Positions 15,530 through 24,024 of a stretch of DNA of 26,119 nucleotides are shown piece after piece. The DNA is taken from contig JANXUN010000467.1 of assembly GCA_025356185.1 (NCBI GenBank), positions 1 to 26,119 on the forward strand. Reading direction: 5' to 3'. The DNA is from Gemmatimonadaceae bacterium. Lineage in GTDB: Bacteria > Gemmatimonadota > Gemmatimonadetes > Gemmatimonadales > Gemmatimonadaceae. Position numbers and translations under genes: made by a program. The first letter of the stretch is position 1. The number at the start of each line of letters is the position of its first letter. Under the pieces are notes generated by a model that was not told the DNA's origin, ran no database searches, and was given only the letters and a program-made list of their open reading frames with translations.

Positions 15530-16172
15530 CGGCGCGAAGAAACTCATGCACGCGACACCATGGGCGCTCGATGAGCTGTCGATGCCGGACATTTTTCCGG
15601 CATCGGACGGGTACGTGCGACGCGCCGAATCGTTCGGCGACGCGGAAACGCACGCGCACCTGGCAGCCGAACGCACACATTTGGAAGCCGACGCGTATCA
15701 GCGCGGCTACCACGATGCAGTGATGGCGGCGCAAGTGGCGAGCGATAGCGAGCTGGCAGCGACCGTGTGCGCCTTGCATGAGGCGATTGCGTCCGTGGAG
15801 TTACACGCAGCGCGTTGGACTGCAAACGCCGAAGAGAATATCGCTGCCTTGGCAGTGTTGGTGGCGCGGCATGTCATACTCCGCGAAGTCGCGGTCGATG
15901 CGTCGCTGGTGCGCGATCTGGTGCAGCGTGCGCTCGAACAGTTTCCGATCGATCAATCAATTGTGGTGCGCTTGCACCCCGAGGACGCGGCCACCTGCAC
16001 TGCGGCGGCGCTTTCTGAGGGAACGACGCGCATCCCCGACGTGCGCTGCGTTGCAGATCCGCACATTGCGCGTGGCGGTTGCCTGGTGGAAGGACGCGAG
16101 CGGATCATCGACGGGCGCATTGACACGTCACTGGAGCGCGCGTATCGCGCGATCGGTCAGGTGCAAGCATGA
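15516..16172 (+). CDS. fliH: Flagellar assembly protein FliH (export ATPase regulator)
   Basis: FliH binds and holds back the ATPase FliI and docks it at the export gate. Order (between fliG and fliI) and the C-terminal half (LVQRALEQFPIDQSIVVRL, then PHIARGGCLVEGRERIIDGR) identify it. Possible starts are GTG 15501, ATG 15516 and ATG 15546. The last gives MHATPWALDEL, close to the Trp-containing N-terminus that docks FliH to FlhA/FliN in enterics, so the true start may be 15546; 15516 overlaps fliG by 14 nt. An Ala-rich helical stretch (about 45-110) is the probable coiled coil. The stop overlaps the fliI start as ATGA. Confidence 0.92.
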   Translation: MSSSDGAKKLMHATPWALDELSMPDIFPASDGYVRRAESFGDAETHAHLAAERTHLEADAYQRGYHDAVMAAQVASDSELAATVCALHEAIASVELHAARWTANAEENIAALAVLVARHVILREVAVDASLVRDLVQRALEQFPIDQSIVVRLHPEDAATCTAAALSEGTTRIPDVRCVADPHIARGGCLVEGRERIIDGRIDTSLERAYRAIGQVQA

Positions 16173-17548
16173 GCCTCACGGTGCACGCCGATCCCGCGTT
16201 CGGCAGCGCGTTTTCGTCGACGGTATCCTCGATGTTTGAGCGACTCGATCCGACTGACCGCTTCGCGTCATACGGCCGTGTAACACGCGTCGTGGGATTG
16301 GTGCTTGAAGCAACGGGCCTCGAAGTAGGCCTGGGCGCGCTATGTCGCATCACCAATCACCAGCGCGATCGGTCCGTATTGGCCGAGGTCGTGGGATTTC
16401 ACGAGCGCGGCGTGTTGCTCATGCCTCTTGGCGAGTTGGACGGACTGCATCCGGGCAGTTCCGTTCAACCGCTGGGTCGCACGTTTGGCGTCGATGTTGG
16501 CCCTGGTTTGTTAGGCCGCGTGCTGAACGGATTAGGTCATCCGATTGATGGCAAAGGCAAAGTCGACGTCATCGAGCGCGTCCCCCTTTCGGCAGAGCCG
16601 CCGAATCCTCTTGAACGGCAAATTATCGATCGCCCGTTGGAAACCGGTGTGCGCGCCATCGACGGACTGCTGACGGTCGGCCGCGGGCAACGCGTTGGAA
16701 TTTTTTCGGGCTCGGGTGTCGGCAAGAGCACGATGCTTGGCATGATCGCGCGCCACGCGCAGGCTGACGTCAACGTGATTGCGCTGTTGGGTGAACGCGG
16801 TCGCGAAGTGCGTGACTTCATCGAGAACTCATTGGGCGCAGAAGGGCTCGCGCGTTCAGTCGTGATTGTGGCGACGGGCGATCAAGCCGCACTCGTGCGC
16901 GCGCGTGGTGCGCTGGTCGCTACGGCGATCGCAGAATATTTCCGCGATCAGGGCAAGCACGTGATGCTGATGGTCGATTCCGTCACACGTGTCGCGATGG
17001 CATGGCGCGAAATTGGACTTGCGACGGGCGAACCACCAACGACCAAGGGATATCCACCGTCGGTGTTTGCATCACTGCCGCGGTTGCTCGAGCGCGCAGG
17101 TAACAGCGCGAAGGGCGGCATCACGGGCATTTACACCGTGCTGGTGGATGGCGACGACTTTAACGAGCCCGTTGCCGACGCTGCACGTTCGATTCTCGAC
17201 GGACACATTGTGCTGACGCGTCGGTTAGCGTCGCAAAATCATTTTCCAGCAATCGACGTACTCGAGTCAAAGAGTCGCGTGCGTGATCATATCATCGACA
17301 ACGCGCAGCGTCGTGCCGGCAGTGCCCTGCTTCGACTTGAAGCAGCGTACCGTGAAAAGGAAGATCTGATCATGGTGGGCGCGTATCAGAAAGGCAGCGA
17401 TCCGTACGTGGATGCCGCACTGCAGTATCGCGAGCGCGCGCTCCAGTTCTTGCAGCAACGTCCCGATGAAACGACCGCGTATGGTGAAACGCAGACTGCG
17501 CTGTTGCGGATCGCTGAGGCGATCGAATCCACTGTGGTGCGCCGCTGA
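16169..17548 (+). CDS. fliI: Flagellar export ATPase FliI
   Basis: A 459-residue ATPase of the type III export apparatus, related to the F1 beta subunit. Walker A GSGVGKST is at 181-188, the catalytic Glu is E209 in GERGREV, and Walker B ends at D270 (VMLMVDS). GYPPSVFASLPRLLERAG is the standard family segment. The N-terminal beta-barrel (about 20-100) and C-terminal helical domain (YREKEDLIMVGAYQKGSDP) are complete. The start ATG overlaps the fliH stop and the stop overlaps the fliJ start (TGATG), so FliH, FliI and FliJ are translationally coupled, as expected for a complex. Confidence 0.97.
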   Translation: MSLTVHADPAFGSAFSSTVSSMFERLDPTDRFASYGRVTRVVGLVLEATGLEVGLGALCRITNHQRDRSVLAEVVGFHERGVLLMPLGELDGLHPGSSVQPLGRTFGVDVGPGLLGRVLNGLGHPIDGKGKVDVIERVPLSAEPPNPLERQIIDRPLETGVRAIDGLLTVGRGQRVGIFSGSGVGKSTMLGMIARHAQADVNVIALLGERGREVRDFIENSLGAEGLARSVVIVATGDQAALVRARGALVATAIAEYFRDQGKHVMLMVDSVTRVAMAWREIGLATGEPPTTKGYPPSVFASLPRLLERAGNSAKGGITGIYTVLVDGDDFNEPVADAARSILDGHIVLTRRLASQNHFPAIDVLESKSRVRDHIIDNAQRRAGSALLRLEAAYREKEDLIMVGAYQKGSDPYVDAALQYRERALQFLQQRPDETTAYGETQTALLRIAEAIESTVVRR

Positions 17549-18021
17549 TGTTCCGTTTCCGCTTGCAGCGTCTCCTGGAGCTTCGCGAACAGGCCGAACA
17601 GGCGAAGGCGCGCGTGCTGGTGGACGCACGCGATGCCGCTGAGACCGCGCGTCGCGAACGCGATGCGCTCGCCGATTTACACAAAACGTCCAAAGCGGAA
17701 GTCGCCGCAGCGCATCATGACGAGCCGCGCGTGGGACACCTGCGGCAGCTCGGGCTCGTGGTGGAGTCACTGAACGAGCGCCTCGATCATGCGGGCGCCA
17801 ACGTGCATGCCGCCGATGCAGTCGTCGTGTCGGCGCAACAACTGTTAGAAGCGGCTGCACGTGATCGTCGCGTGCTTGACCGACTGAAGGAGCGCCACAC
17901 GGATCAGTGGCGCGTAGACGAAGCGAACAAGGATCGTGTGGCGATGGATGAGGTGGCGTTAAGCCGTTTCTCGCGCAACACCAATACATCGACTTCACCG
18001 AACGACGGCTCTACCTCATGA
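17548..18021 (+). CDS. fliJ: Flagellar export protein FliJ
   Basis: A 157-residue, almost wholly charged and Ala-rich alpha-helical protein, beginning FRFRLQRLLELREQAEQAKA, the typical FliJ N-terminus. FliJ is the central-stalk-like coiled coil of the FliI hexamer and also escorts export chaperones. Identification rests on the N-terminal motif, the predicted coiled coil over about 5-130 and its position right after fliI. The last 30 residues are polar and probably disordered. Its stop overlaps the next ATG (ATGA). Confidence 0.9.
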   Translation: MFRFRLQRLLELREQAEQAKARVLVDARDAAETARRERDALADLHKTSKAEVAAAHHDEPRVGHLRQLGLVVESLNERLDHAGANVHAADAVVVSAQQLLEAAARDRRVLDRLKERHTDQWRVDEANKDRVAMDEVALSRFSRNTNTSTSPNDGSTS

Positions 18022-18731
18022 AGAAATTGCTACTCCCTGTCATCATCGCGGTACTCGCCGGCATCGGCGGCGGTTCGGGATTCGCGTATATGCGCGTGTC
18101 AAAGTCGTATGTCGCCGATTCAATCGCGCGCGCGGACAGTCTGCAGGCTCATCCGACAGCGCCGAAGGATTCAACGAGCGACGAAGCGAGTGGAGAGAAC
18201 GCGCACGCGGCGACGGCAGATTCGGCATCCAAAGCCGAGCCGCTGCCGCCAACGCCCGCCGATAGCATTCGCGCGCTAGAAGCCTCGCGCGCGGCGCTGC
18301 ATGCGACGGGAAAGGTCGCACCCGCAACAGCGGCGGCACCTGTTGTGCCCAAAATTGACGAGCACGCAAATAGCGATGCCGCCAAAAGCGCCGTTGCGAA
18401 AGTCCAGATCGCGAACGGTGCGTCTGCGAAGTCTCCGCCAACGAAGGTGGCACCAGTCGCACCAGCGACTGCGATCGTTGCGAGCGCGCTGCGTGATGCG
18501 CGCAACGCAGCGCAGAATACGGCGTTTACAGAGGAACGTCTTGCGAAAATTTTTTCGGCGATGGCGGCGAAAGATGCGGCCCGCGTGATGGATCAGATGC
18601 AGGACGCTGATGTGCGCGCAATCATCGCGTTGATGAGTGACCGCAGCGCGGCGGCAATCTTACCGCTCTTGAAGGGCGACCGCGCGGCCACGCTCACAAA
18701 AGGCTCCGCAAAAGGAACGACACCTCCATGA
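18018..18731 (+). CDS. MotE/YlxF-like protein with MgtE-N-type C-terminal domain
   Basis: A 237-residue membrane-anchored protein found after fliJ in many flagellar operons. Residues 4-25 are an N-terminal transmembrane helix (LLLPVIIAVLAGIGGGSGFA). Residues about 30-165 are an Ala/Pro/Lys-rich linker, likely periplasmic. Residues 167-229 form the helical repeat domain seen in MotE and the MgtE N-domain (ERLAKIFSAMAAKDAARVM, then ALMSDRSAAAILPLL), which is also FliG-like. MotE stabilises the periplasmic motor protein MotC in rhizobia; in other lineages its role is less clear. It overlaps fliJ and fliK by 4 nt on each side. Confidence 0.85.
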   Translation: MKKLLLPVIIAVLAGIGGGSGFAYMRVSKSYVADSIARADSLQAHPTAPKDSTSDEASGENAHAATADSASKAEPLPPTPADSIRALEASRAALHATGKVAPATAAAPVVPKIDEHANSDAAKSAVAKVQIANGASAKSPPTKVAPVAPATAIVASALRDARNAAQNTAFTEERLAKIFSAMAAKDAARVMDQMQDADVRAIIALMSDRSAAAILPLLKGDRAATLTKGSAKGTTPP

Positions 18732-20728
18732 TGATCCCACCAGTGTTCACCGCTCCGACGCGTTCGGATGCCACCTCGCGCGTCGATAGCGCGCCGCGTG
18801 TCGACGCCGCTGATGGTGACGATGATGACACACGTACGCACGAAACGACACCAACGTCGCGAGCGGAATTTGCCGCGCTGATGTCGCTGCTTGCGGGCGT
18901 TGCCACCACGGCACGCAGTGCGTCAAACACTTCTGCGACGCGTGGTAACGTTTCGATTCTCGATCAGGTGCTTGACGGCCATTTGCTGGACGGCACTGGC
19001 GCAGCCACGTCTTTGACGTCGCTGTCAGCGAACGCCAGCGATACGCTGCGCTACGGACTCTTGCAGAACGGCACGCGCGCGCAGCCGTCGAGCGCCTTGC
19101 ACGCGCTGCAAAGCTCCCTCGTGCCCAGTGCGCCGATCAGTGCGCCGATCAGTGCGAATCAAACGGCCGGCGCTCGCGGCCCAGCGCGAACCGATCGCGC
19201 GCACATGAATGAAGTGCTCGGACGCATCGTGTCTCGCCGGGGCGCCACGGTCGACCAACTGAAAGCGCTCGGCGACGAGGAAGCCGCCGATGTGCGCGCC
19301 GCGCTCGACATGCTGCTCACGCGGGCCGGAACACCATCGGGGCTCGAACTCTCGACCGCGTCAACTGTCGCGGCGAATGCTGCCGCCGTCTCTGCAGCCG
19401 CAGCTGCGCTCGCCACCGCAAACGCCGCGTCAGCCGCCGATGTAACGACGCCGATTAGGACGACGGACGCGCTTGCGCCCGAGCTTCGTGCACGATTGGA
19501 GCGCGTCATTTCGCGGATGAAGAATGAGTACGGAAACGACGTGACGGTCGTGGAGACGGCGCGTTCGCAAGAGCGTCAAGATCTCCTATTCGAACAAGGG
19601 CGTACGCGTCCGGGACCGGTCGTGACGTGGACGCGCGACTCCGCGCACACGCGTGGCGATGCCGTGGATGTGTTAGTTGACGGCGCGTGGGACAACGCGG
19701 CCGGTTTTGCGCGCTTGCAACGCCTCGCGAAAGAAGAAGGCCTGCGCACACTGGGTGTGCGCGACCCCGGGCATTTGGAACTGGCGCGCAGCGAACACAG
19801 CGGCGAACTCGCTGCGACGGACGTGAAGCCCCAGGTGACACCCCTCATATCAGCGTCAACTCAGTCCGGCCTCGCGCGCGTTGCCGGCGTGGCTGGTGTT
19901 GCGCGCGTTGCCGAACCCAGTAGCTCACGCGGCATCGATCGCGGGTATTTCTCGCGCGTTGATCAGCCGACGGCGGCGATCACCGCGGCGGCAATCAGCG
20001 GCAACGCAACGAGCTCGTCGCGCGGCGAGACTCGCGACAACGCATTCGCACGCGGCGAACGCGACGGTAATTCACGTGCGTCGACAGACTCGCGTTCGCG
20101 TGGCGCTTCGCGACGCGAGGCATACGGAACCGTTGAGTCGTCTGCGTTGAACGCACCGTCAATGCCGAACTCGCACGCCACACCGCGCACGGGCAATGCC
20201 GCGGCACCAGCGGCCGGTGCCGCCGCCGCGGAACGCGTTGCAGACATCCAACAGTTGCGTGCTGATGCGCCCATCGGTGCGATATCGCGGATGACACTGA
20301 ATATCGACGCCGCCGACGGCGGTCAGGATCGTATCACCATCGACCTGCGTGGCAATGCGGTTGATACGCAGATCACCACGGACGCCGCAAGCGCGGATCG
20401 TCTACGCGTGCGCACGGCAGAGCTGCAGGACGCACTCAGTCGCCACGGATTGGAAAGCGACAGTGTGCGTATCTCGTCAGCCAATCGCGTGGAACCGCTT
20501 GATGCCGCACGCATCGTCGTCGCCGAACGCGACGGGATTCGCATGCACGCGACACAGCAGTCGTCAACAGGTGAAGGTGCAATGCAGCAGGGACAACGTG
20601 AGCGATTTGCGAATGCGCGTGAATGGGAGAAACCCGAAACGTCACGGCAGCCGCGTGACGCAAAAGGGGATGCACGACAGGGCGCCGACCAACGTGGTCA
20701 GCGCGGTACGTCCAACGGGAGCGCGTGA
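18728..20728 (+). CDS. fliK: Flagellar hook-length control protein FliK with embedded M15-type peptidase domain
   Basis: A 666-residue protein, larger than usual FliK (about 400). Residues 512-587 resemble the FliK hook-length C-terminal domain (RMTLNIDAADGG, ITIDLRGNAVDTQI, ELQDALSRHGLESDSVRI). Residues about 248-353 instead look like an M15 D-Ala-D-Ala/L-Ala-D-Glu peptidase: VVETARSQERQ, then SAHTRGDAVDV with zinc ligands H307 and D314, and DPGHLEL with acid D346 and third ligand H349. The arrangement H-x6-D then D-x2-H is the full M15 active site. An Ala-rich low-complexity stretch (about 212-238) precedes it and a Ser/Arg-rich linker follows. It lies between motE and flgD (both 4-nt overlaps), the normal FliK place. 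As FliK is exported by the flagellar type III system, the domain could reach the peptidoglycan. Confidence 0.88.
   Translation: MMIPPVFTAPTRSDATSRVDSAPRVDAADGDDDDTRTHETTPTSRAEFAALMSLLAGVATTARSASNTSATRGNVSILDQVLDGHLLDGTGAATSLTSLSANASDTLRYGLLQNGTRAQPSSALHALQSSLVPSAPISAPISANQTAGARGPARTDRAHMNEVLGRIVSRRGATVDQLKALGDEEAADVRAALDMLLTRAGTPSGLELSTASTVAANAAAVSAAAAALATANAASAADVTTPIRTTDALAPELRARLERVISRMKNEYGNDVTVVETARSQERQDLLFEQGRTRPGPVVTWTRDSAHTRGDAVDVLVDGAWDNAAGFARLQRLAKEEGLRTLGVRDPGHLELARSEHSGELAATDVKPQVTPLISASTQSGLARVAGVAGVARVAEPSSSRGIDRGYFSRVDQPTAAITAAAISGNATSSSRGETRDNAFARGERDGNSRASTDSRSRGASRREAYGTVESSALNAPSMPNSHATPRTGNAAAPAAGAAAAERVADIQQLRADAPIGAISRMTLNIDAADGGQDRITIDLRGNAVDTQITTDAASADRLRVRTAELQDALSRHGLESDSVRISSANRVEPLDAARIVVAERDGIRMHATQQSSTGEGAMQQGQRERFANAREWEKPETSRQPRDAKGDARQGADQRGQRGTSNGSA
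19127..19153. repeat. 12-bp direct repeat in fliK
   Basis: The 12-mer agtgcgccgatc occurs twice in tandem (19127-19138, 19139-19150) with a partial third copy, encoding a SAPI repeat in the N-terminal linker of FliK. In-frame, so length could vary without loss of the protein. Confidence 0.7.
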
Positions 20729-21522
20729 TGCTAACCGCTATTCGCAGTAATCCGCTGTTTGACACAACCGGTACGAGTGGCACCGCTGGTACGACGACCG
20801 CCGATCCACCAGTCGGCACCGCGACGCCGTCGACACCGCGCGTGTTGCCGACGAATCCGACGGGTATGGGCAAAGACGAGTTTCTTAAGATGCTCGTGGC
20901 GCAACTGCGCAATCAGGATCCGCTCAATCCGATGGACGGCAAGGATATGGCGGCGCAGCTCGCACAGTTCTCGTCGGTGGAGCAGCTGCAAGAGTTGAAC
21001 ACGTCGATGACAGCCGCGGCGAAGACGCAGGACGGCATTGCGAAAGCGATCGAGGCGTTGTCGACATCACAGACGCAAAGCTCGGACACGCTGCAGCAGA
21101 TGATCGAAGGGCAGATGGCGATGTCGACGGTCGGCAAGACCGGCGTGACCACGGGCAATTCACTCTTTGTGGATCGTGATGGCAGCGGATCAATCGTGAT
21201 TGACGCGGGCACAATGCACGGACCGGGTCGTGTCACGATCACCGATACCAAAGGCAACGTGGTTGGTACCGCCGCTCTCGATAACGTGGCGACTGGTCAG
21301 CAGTCATTCGACGTACGCGATTTGCACATCGATCCGCCACTCGCTGCGGGCGCGTACACGTTCAAGGCTGAGGTGGCTGGCGGTGGCGCATTGTGGAACG
21401 CCGTCAAGACGTATTCGTCGGGTCGCATCACGGGGCTCAAGTACAACCAAGGCAATCCCATTCTCATCATCGGTGGTTCGCTCGAAATACCGATGTCCCA
21501 GTTGACGCAAATTCGCGGCTGA
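20725..21522 (+). CDS. flgD: Flagellar hook cap protein FlgD
   Basis: A 265-residue hook-assembly scaffold. The diagnostic N-terminal motif FLKMLVAQLRNQDPLNPMD is at 52-70, followed by AAQLAQFSSVEQLQELN. The C-terminal half has the beta-rich FlgD fold (GRVTITDTKGNVVGTA, then AGAYTFKAEV). FlgD caps the growing hook and is replaced by FlgK. The start overlaps the fliK stop (ATGA). FliK and FlgD side by side is a common arrangement. It is followed at 28 nt by the hook gene. Confidence 0.96.
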   Translation: MMLTAIRSNPLFDTTGTSGTAGTTTADPPVGTATPSTPRVLPTNPTGMGKDEFLKMLVAQLRNQDPLNPMDGKDMAAQLAQFSSVEQLQELNTSMTAAAKTQDGIAKAIEALSTSQTQSSDTLQQMIEGQMAMSTVGKTGVTTGNSLFVDRDGSGSIVIDAGTMHGPGRVTITDTKGNVVGTAALDNVATGQQSFDVRDLHIDPPLAAGAYTFKAEVAGGGALWNAVKTYSSGRITGLKYNQGNPILIIGGSLEIPMSQLTQIRG

Positions 21523-21550
21523 ACGTACCCCTCTACCAGGACAACTCGAA

Positions 21551-23071
21551 ATGCTTCGTTCTCTCTACGCCGGCGTGTCTGGTCTGCGCAACAACCAGAT
21601 TCGTATGGACGTTATCGGCAACAATATCGCGAACGTCAACACGGTGGCATTCAAAGCTGGGCGCGTCACCTTTAAAGAAGGCTTTGCACAGTTGCTGCAG
21701 GGCGCGAGCCGTCCGCCCGGCGATCAGGGTGGTATCAATCCGATTCAAATCGGCTTGGGCATGCAGATCGGTTCCATCGATCAGATTGTCAATCAAGGCA
21801 ATTTGGAATCCACAGGACTGAACACCGACGTCGCGATTCAGGGCGACTCGTTCTTCGTGGTGCGCAAAGGTAATCAAAGCTTCTTCACTCGCGCCGGCAA
21901 CTTCCAAGTTGACGCGCTCGGCCAGCTCGTGTCGCCCGCAAACGGCTTCATCGTGCAGGGTCGTATGTACGATAACGGACAGCAGCTCGACGGCGTGCGT
22001 GACATTGTGTTGCCGTTCGGACAGAAGGTGTCTGCGAAGCCGACGACGCAAGCAACGCTTGCCGGCAACTTGAATGCATCCGCGCCAATGTTCCAAGGCA
22101 CGTTTACCAACGCGACAGATCGCGCGCTACCGATCAATAAAGATTCGTGGTCAGAGTCGCAGATCGCCGTGTACGATTCGGAAGGAACGAAACACGATGT
22201 AAAGATTCAGATGTGGAAGACCGCGCCGAACACGTGGGACTGGCGTATTGATCCGATCGCGTCGGGAACGGTAGAAAATTTTCAAACGGATGGCACGTCG
22301 CCACCCTCAGACATCAACTTGCCGGCGCCGCCGGCTGGCTATCAGATCCTCCCTGCTGATGTCACCGTGACCAGCACGACCGGCACGGCGTACGCAACGC
22401 CTGCGGACTACACCTTTTCCGCTGGGCCACCACCCGCAGTGCAATTCACGGCGAGCATGCCGTCGAACTCGGAAATCAAGATCGGCTACTTCATGAGCCC
22501 GACGTCACCGGCGACCGGCACGAATGGTGGCACGTTCACGTTCGACACAGCCGGCATCATGAACACGAACATTTCCGCGGCGCTCGATTTCGGCGTCGCT
22601 GGTGCGAGCCCGGTGCAGATCGAACTCAAACTGAACGGCGGCGTGAATGGCCTCACGCAGTTTGCGTCGACATCGTCGACCGCAGTACTGCGCGATCAGA
22701 ACGGCTTTACCGCCGGCACGCTGCAAAACTTCAGCATCGATCGTTTCGGCTTGATCACCGGTTTCTTCACGAACGGCACGACGTCATCGTTGGCGCGCAT
22801 CGTGCTGGCCGACTTCAACAACCCGAGCGGCTTGCAACGCATCGGCGACAACATGATGCAGGAGTCGGCTAACTCGGGCGGTGCAGTCCTCGGCTTTGCG
22901 CTGGAAGGCTCACAGTCGCAGCTCACCAGCGGGGCGTTGGAAATGTCCAACGTCGATCTGGCGCAAGAATTCACCAACATGATCGTGGCGCAACGAGGAT
23001 TCCAAGCGAACGGCAAGGTCGTGTCGACCTCCGACGAAATGCTTCAAGAGTTGATGACGATCAAGCGGTAA
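21551..23071 (+). CDS. flgE: Flagellar hook protein FlgE
   Basis: A 506-residue hook subunit. The N-terminus has the rod/hook signature NNIANVNTVAFK (24-35), the C-terminus the matching helix (LEMSNVDLAQEFTNMIVAQR, then GFQANGKVVSTSDEMLQELM). The middle holds surface domains, including a Pro/Thr-rich stretch around residues 250-320 that is lineage-variable. An AGGA ribosome site (21538-21541) lies 9 nt before the ATG. Position after flgD and length argue for FlgE rather than the smaller FlgF/FlgG. It is the last gene of the first flagellar operon: a strong hairpin follows. Confidence 0.95.
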   Translation: MLRSLYAGVSGLRNNQIRMDVIGNNIANVNTVAFKAGRVTFKEGFAQLLQGASRPPGDQGGINPIQIGLGMQIGSIDQIVNQGNLESTGLNTDVAIQGDSFFVVRKGNQSFFTRAGNFQVDALGQLVSPANGFIVQGRMYDNGQQLDGVRDIVLPFGQKVSAKPTTQATLAGNLNASAPMFQGTFTNATDRALPINKDSWSESQIAVYDSEGTKHDVKIQMWKTAPNTWDWRIDPIASGTVENFQTDGTSPPSDINLPAPPAGYQILPADVTVTSTTGTAYATPADYTFSAGPPPAVQFTASMPSNSEIKIGYFMSPTSPATGTNGGTFTFDTAGIMNTNISAALDFGVAGASPVQIELKLNGGVNGLTQFASTSSTAVLRDQNGFTAGTLQNFSIDRFGLITGFFTNGTTSSLARIVLADFNNPSGLQRIGDNMMQESANSGGAVLGFALEGSQSQLTSGALEMSNVDLAQEFTNMIVAQRGFQANGKVVSTSDEMLQELMTIKR

Positions 23072-23076
23072 TAGGA

Positions 23077-23131
23077 CGGGCGCAAAGCCCGCGTAGTCAT
23101 CGGCAAACGATCTCGCGGACCTGTCCGCGAG
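23077..23131 (+). other. Two hairpins directly after flgE
   Basis: A 5-bp stem CGGGC/GCCCG with a GCAAA loop (23077-23091) starts 6 nt after the flgE stop. A perfect 8-bp stem CTCGCGGA/TCCGCGAG with a CCTG loop follows at 23112-23131. They precede the larger terminator-like hairpin and may protect the 3' end of the long flagellar message. Confidence 0.55.
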
Positions 23132-23133
23132 GA

Positions 23134-23176
23134 GGAGACGGAGGGTGGGGCCCACTGGGCTCCATCCGCCGTCTTC
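23134..23176 (+). terminator. Large hairpin ending the flgB-flgE operon
   Basis: Arms 23134-23153 and 23157-23176 give 19 pairs (three G-T) with a single A-G mismatch and a 3-nt ACT loop. No U-tract follows, so it is probably a factor-dependent or 3'-protecting structure. It lies about 60 nt after flgE and well before the next promoter. Confidence 0.6.
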
Positions 23177-23188
23177 GTTGTACGCGGT

Positions 23189-23203
23189 CGGCAACAGTTG
23201 CCG
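23189..23203. promoter_or_regulatory. Perfect 7-1-7 palindrome, candidate activator-binding site
   Basis: CGGCAACAGTTGCCG is a perfect inverted repeat around A23196. Its centre lies about 137 bp upstream of the -24 element before fliL, a usual distance for enhancer sites of NtrC-type activators. A half-like sequence (AACTGTTGC) also occurs at about 10965-10973, some 70 bp upstream of the flgB promoter. Binding by the adjacent regulator is inference. Confidence 0.5.
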
Positions 23204-23331
23204 GTATAGGCGCAGATTGCCGCATTTTGCCGATGTTCACGACTGAAAATTGATCGGATCTTCCGTTCGTTGATTTCTGTAAATCGCTATTTGACAGCGA
23301 CTTGCACCGTTTTCCGTCTGCCGCTCTCCTC

Positions 23332-23347
23332 TGGCATTGCCCATGCT
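23332..23347 (+). promoter_or_regulatory. Sigma-54 (-24/-12) promoter for the fliL operon
   Basis: TGGCATTGCCCATGCT has GG at 23333-23334 and GC at 23345-23346 with 10-nt spacing, and matches TGGCA at the -24 and TGCT at the -12 region. Transcription would start near 23358, about 30 nt before fliL. The 8-mer CTATTTGA occurs 45-48 bp upstream of the -24 element both here (23287-23294) and at the flgB promoter (10992-10999). The rest of the 316-bp gap 23072-23387 holds the three hairpins and the palindrome; no gene is seen in it. Confidence 0.75.
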
Positions 23348-23387
23348 TAGTACCTACGCATAGCCCTCCTCTCACCCGATCGAAGAC

Positions 23388-23981
23388 ATGGCCGCCCCAG
23401 AATCAGCACCGACACCCGAAGCGTCAGAAGGCGAAGTCGCACCCAATGGGATCAAGTCCAAAATCCCAATGATTGCCATGGTCGCCGTCGGGCTTGCCGT
23501 TGGTGCCGGATCAGGCGCGGCGTTCATCGGCCCGATGGTCGCCAAGAAGTTAGGTAAGGCGCCCGCGACGCACGCCCAGTCCAGCGCTGATTCCGCGGCA
23601 GGCAAAGGCGGTGCTGGGAAGGAAAGCGCGGCCAAGGAGGGAGCAGGCAAAGAAGGTGAGAAGGGCGGGAGCGGATCGGAAAGTTCGGTCGTCACCCTAG
23701 AAAATCTTGTGCTGAATCCGGCCAACAGTAACGGGCAACGATTCCTGTTGTTGTCGGTCGCGATCGAAACCGGCACGCCCACTGCGACGACAGAAATGAA
23801 AGCGCGCGATGCAGAACTACGCGACGTCATCCTCACAGCACTGGGCACGAAGTCCGTTGAACAGCTCACGGATGTGACGGCGAAAGAATCCATCAAGCGA
23901 GAAGTACAGGCGGCTATCAGTAACCGATTTGGCAAGACATCGGTGAAGCGTTTGTTCTTTCCGCAGTTTGTGGTTCAATAA
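23388..23981 (+). CDS. fliL: Flagellar basal-body-associated protein FliL
   Basis: A 197-residue inner-membrane protein. A transmembrane helix at about 26-48 is followed by a low-complexity Gly/Lys/Glu linker (about 55-98), longer than usual, and the periplasmic FliL domain (VVTLENLVLNPAN, RFLLLSVAIE, then RDAELRDVILTALGTKS and the terminal VKRLFFPQFVVQ). FliL surrounds and stabilises the stator. It is the first gene of the second operon and lies 43 nt before fliM. Confidence 0.93.
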   Translation: MAAPESAPTPEASEGEVAPNGIKSKIPMIAMVAVGLAVGAGSGAAFIGPMVAKKLGKAPATHAQSSADSAAGKGGAGKESAAKEGAGKEGEKGGSGSESSVVTLENLVLNPANSNGQRFLLLSVAIETGTPTATTEMKARDAELRDVILTALGTKSVEQLTDVTAKESIKREVQAAISNRFGKTSVKRLFFPQFVVQ

Positions 23982-24024
23982 GTCGCGAACGCGATAGCGC
24001 ACCCGATCAAGAGACCGCACGCAC

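Noticed and set aside
14789..15676. 295-aa minus-strand open frame
   Set aside because: Antisense shadow of fliG and fliH, His/Arg-rich composition, no recognisable motif.
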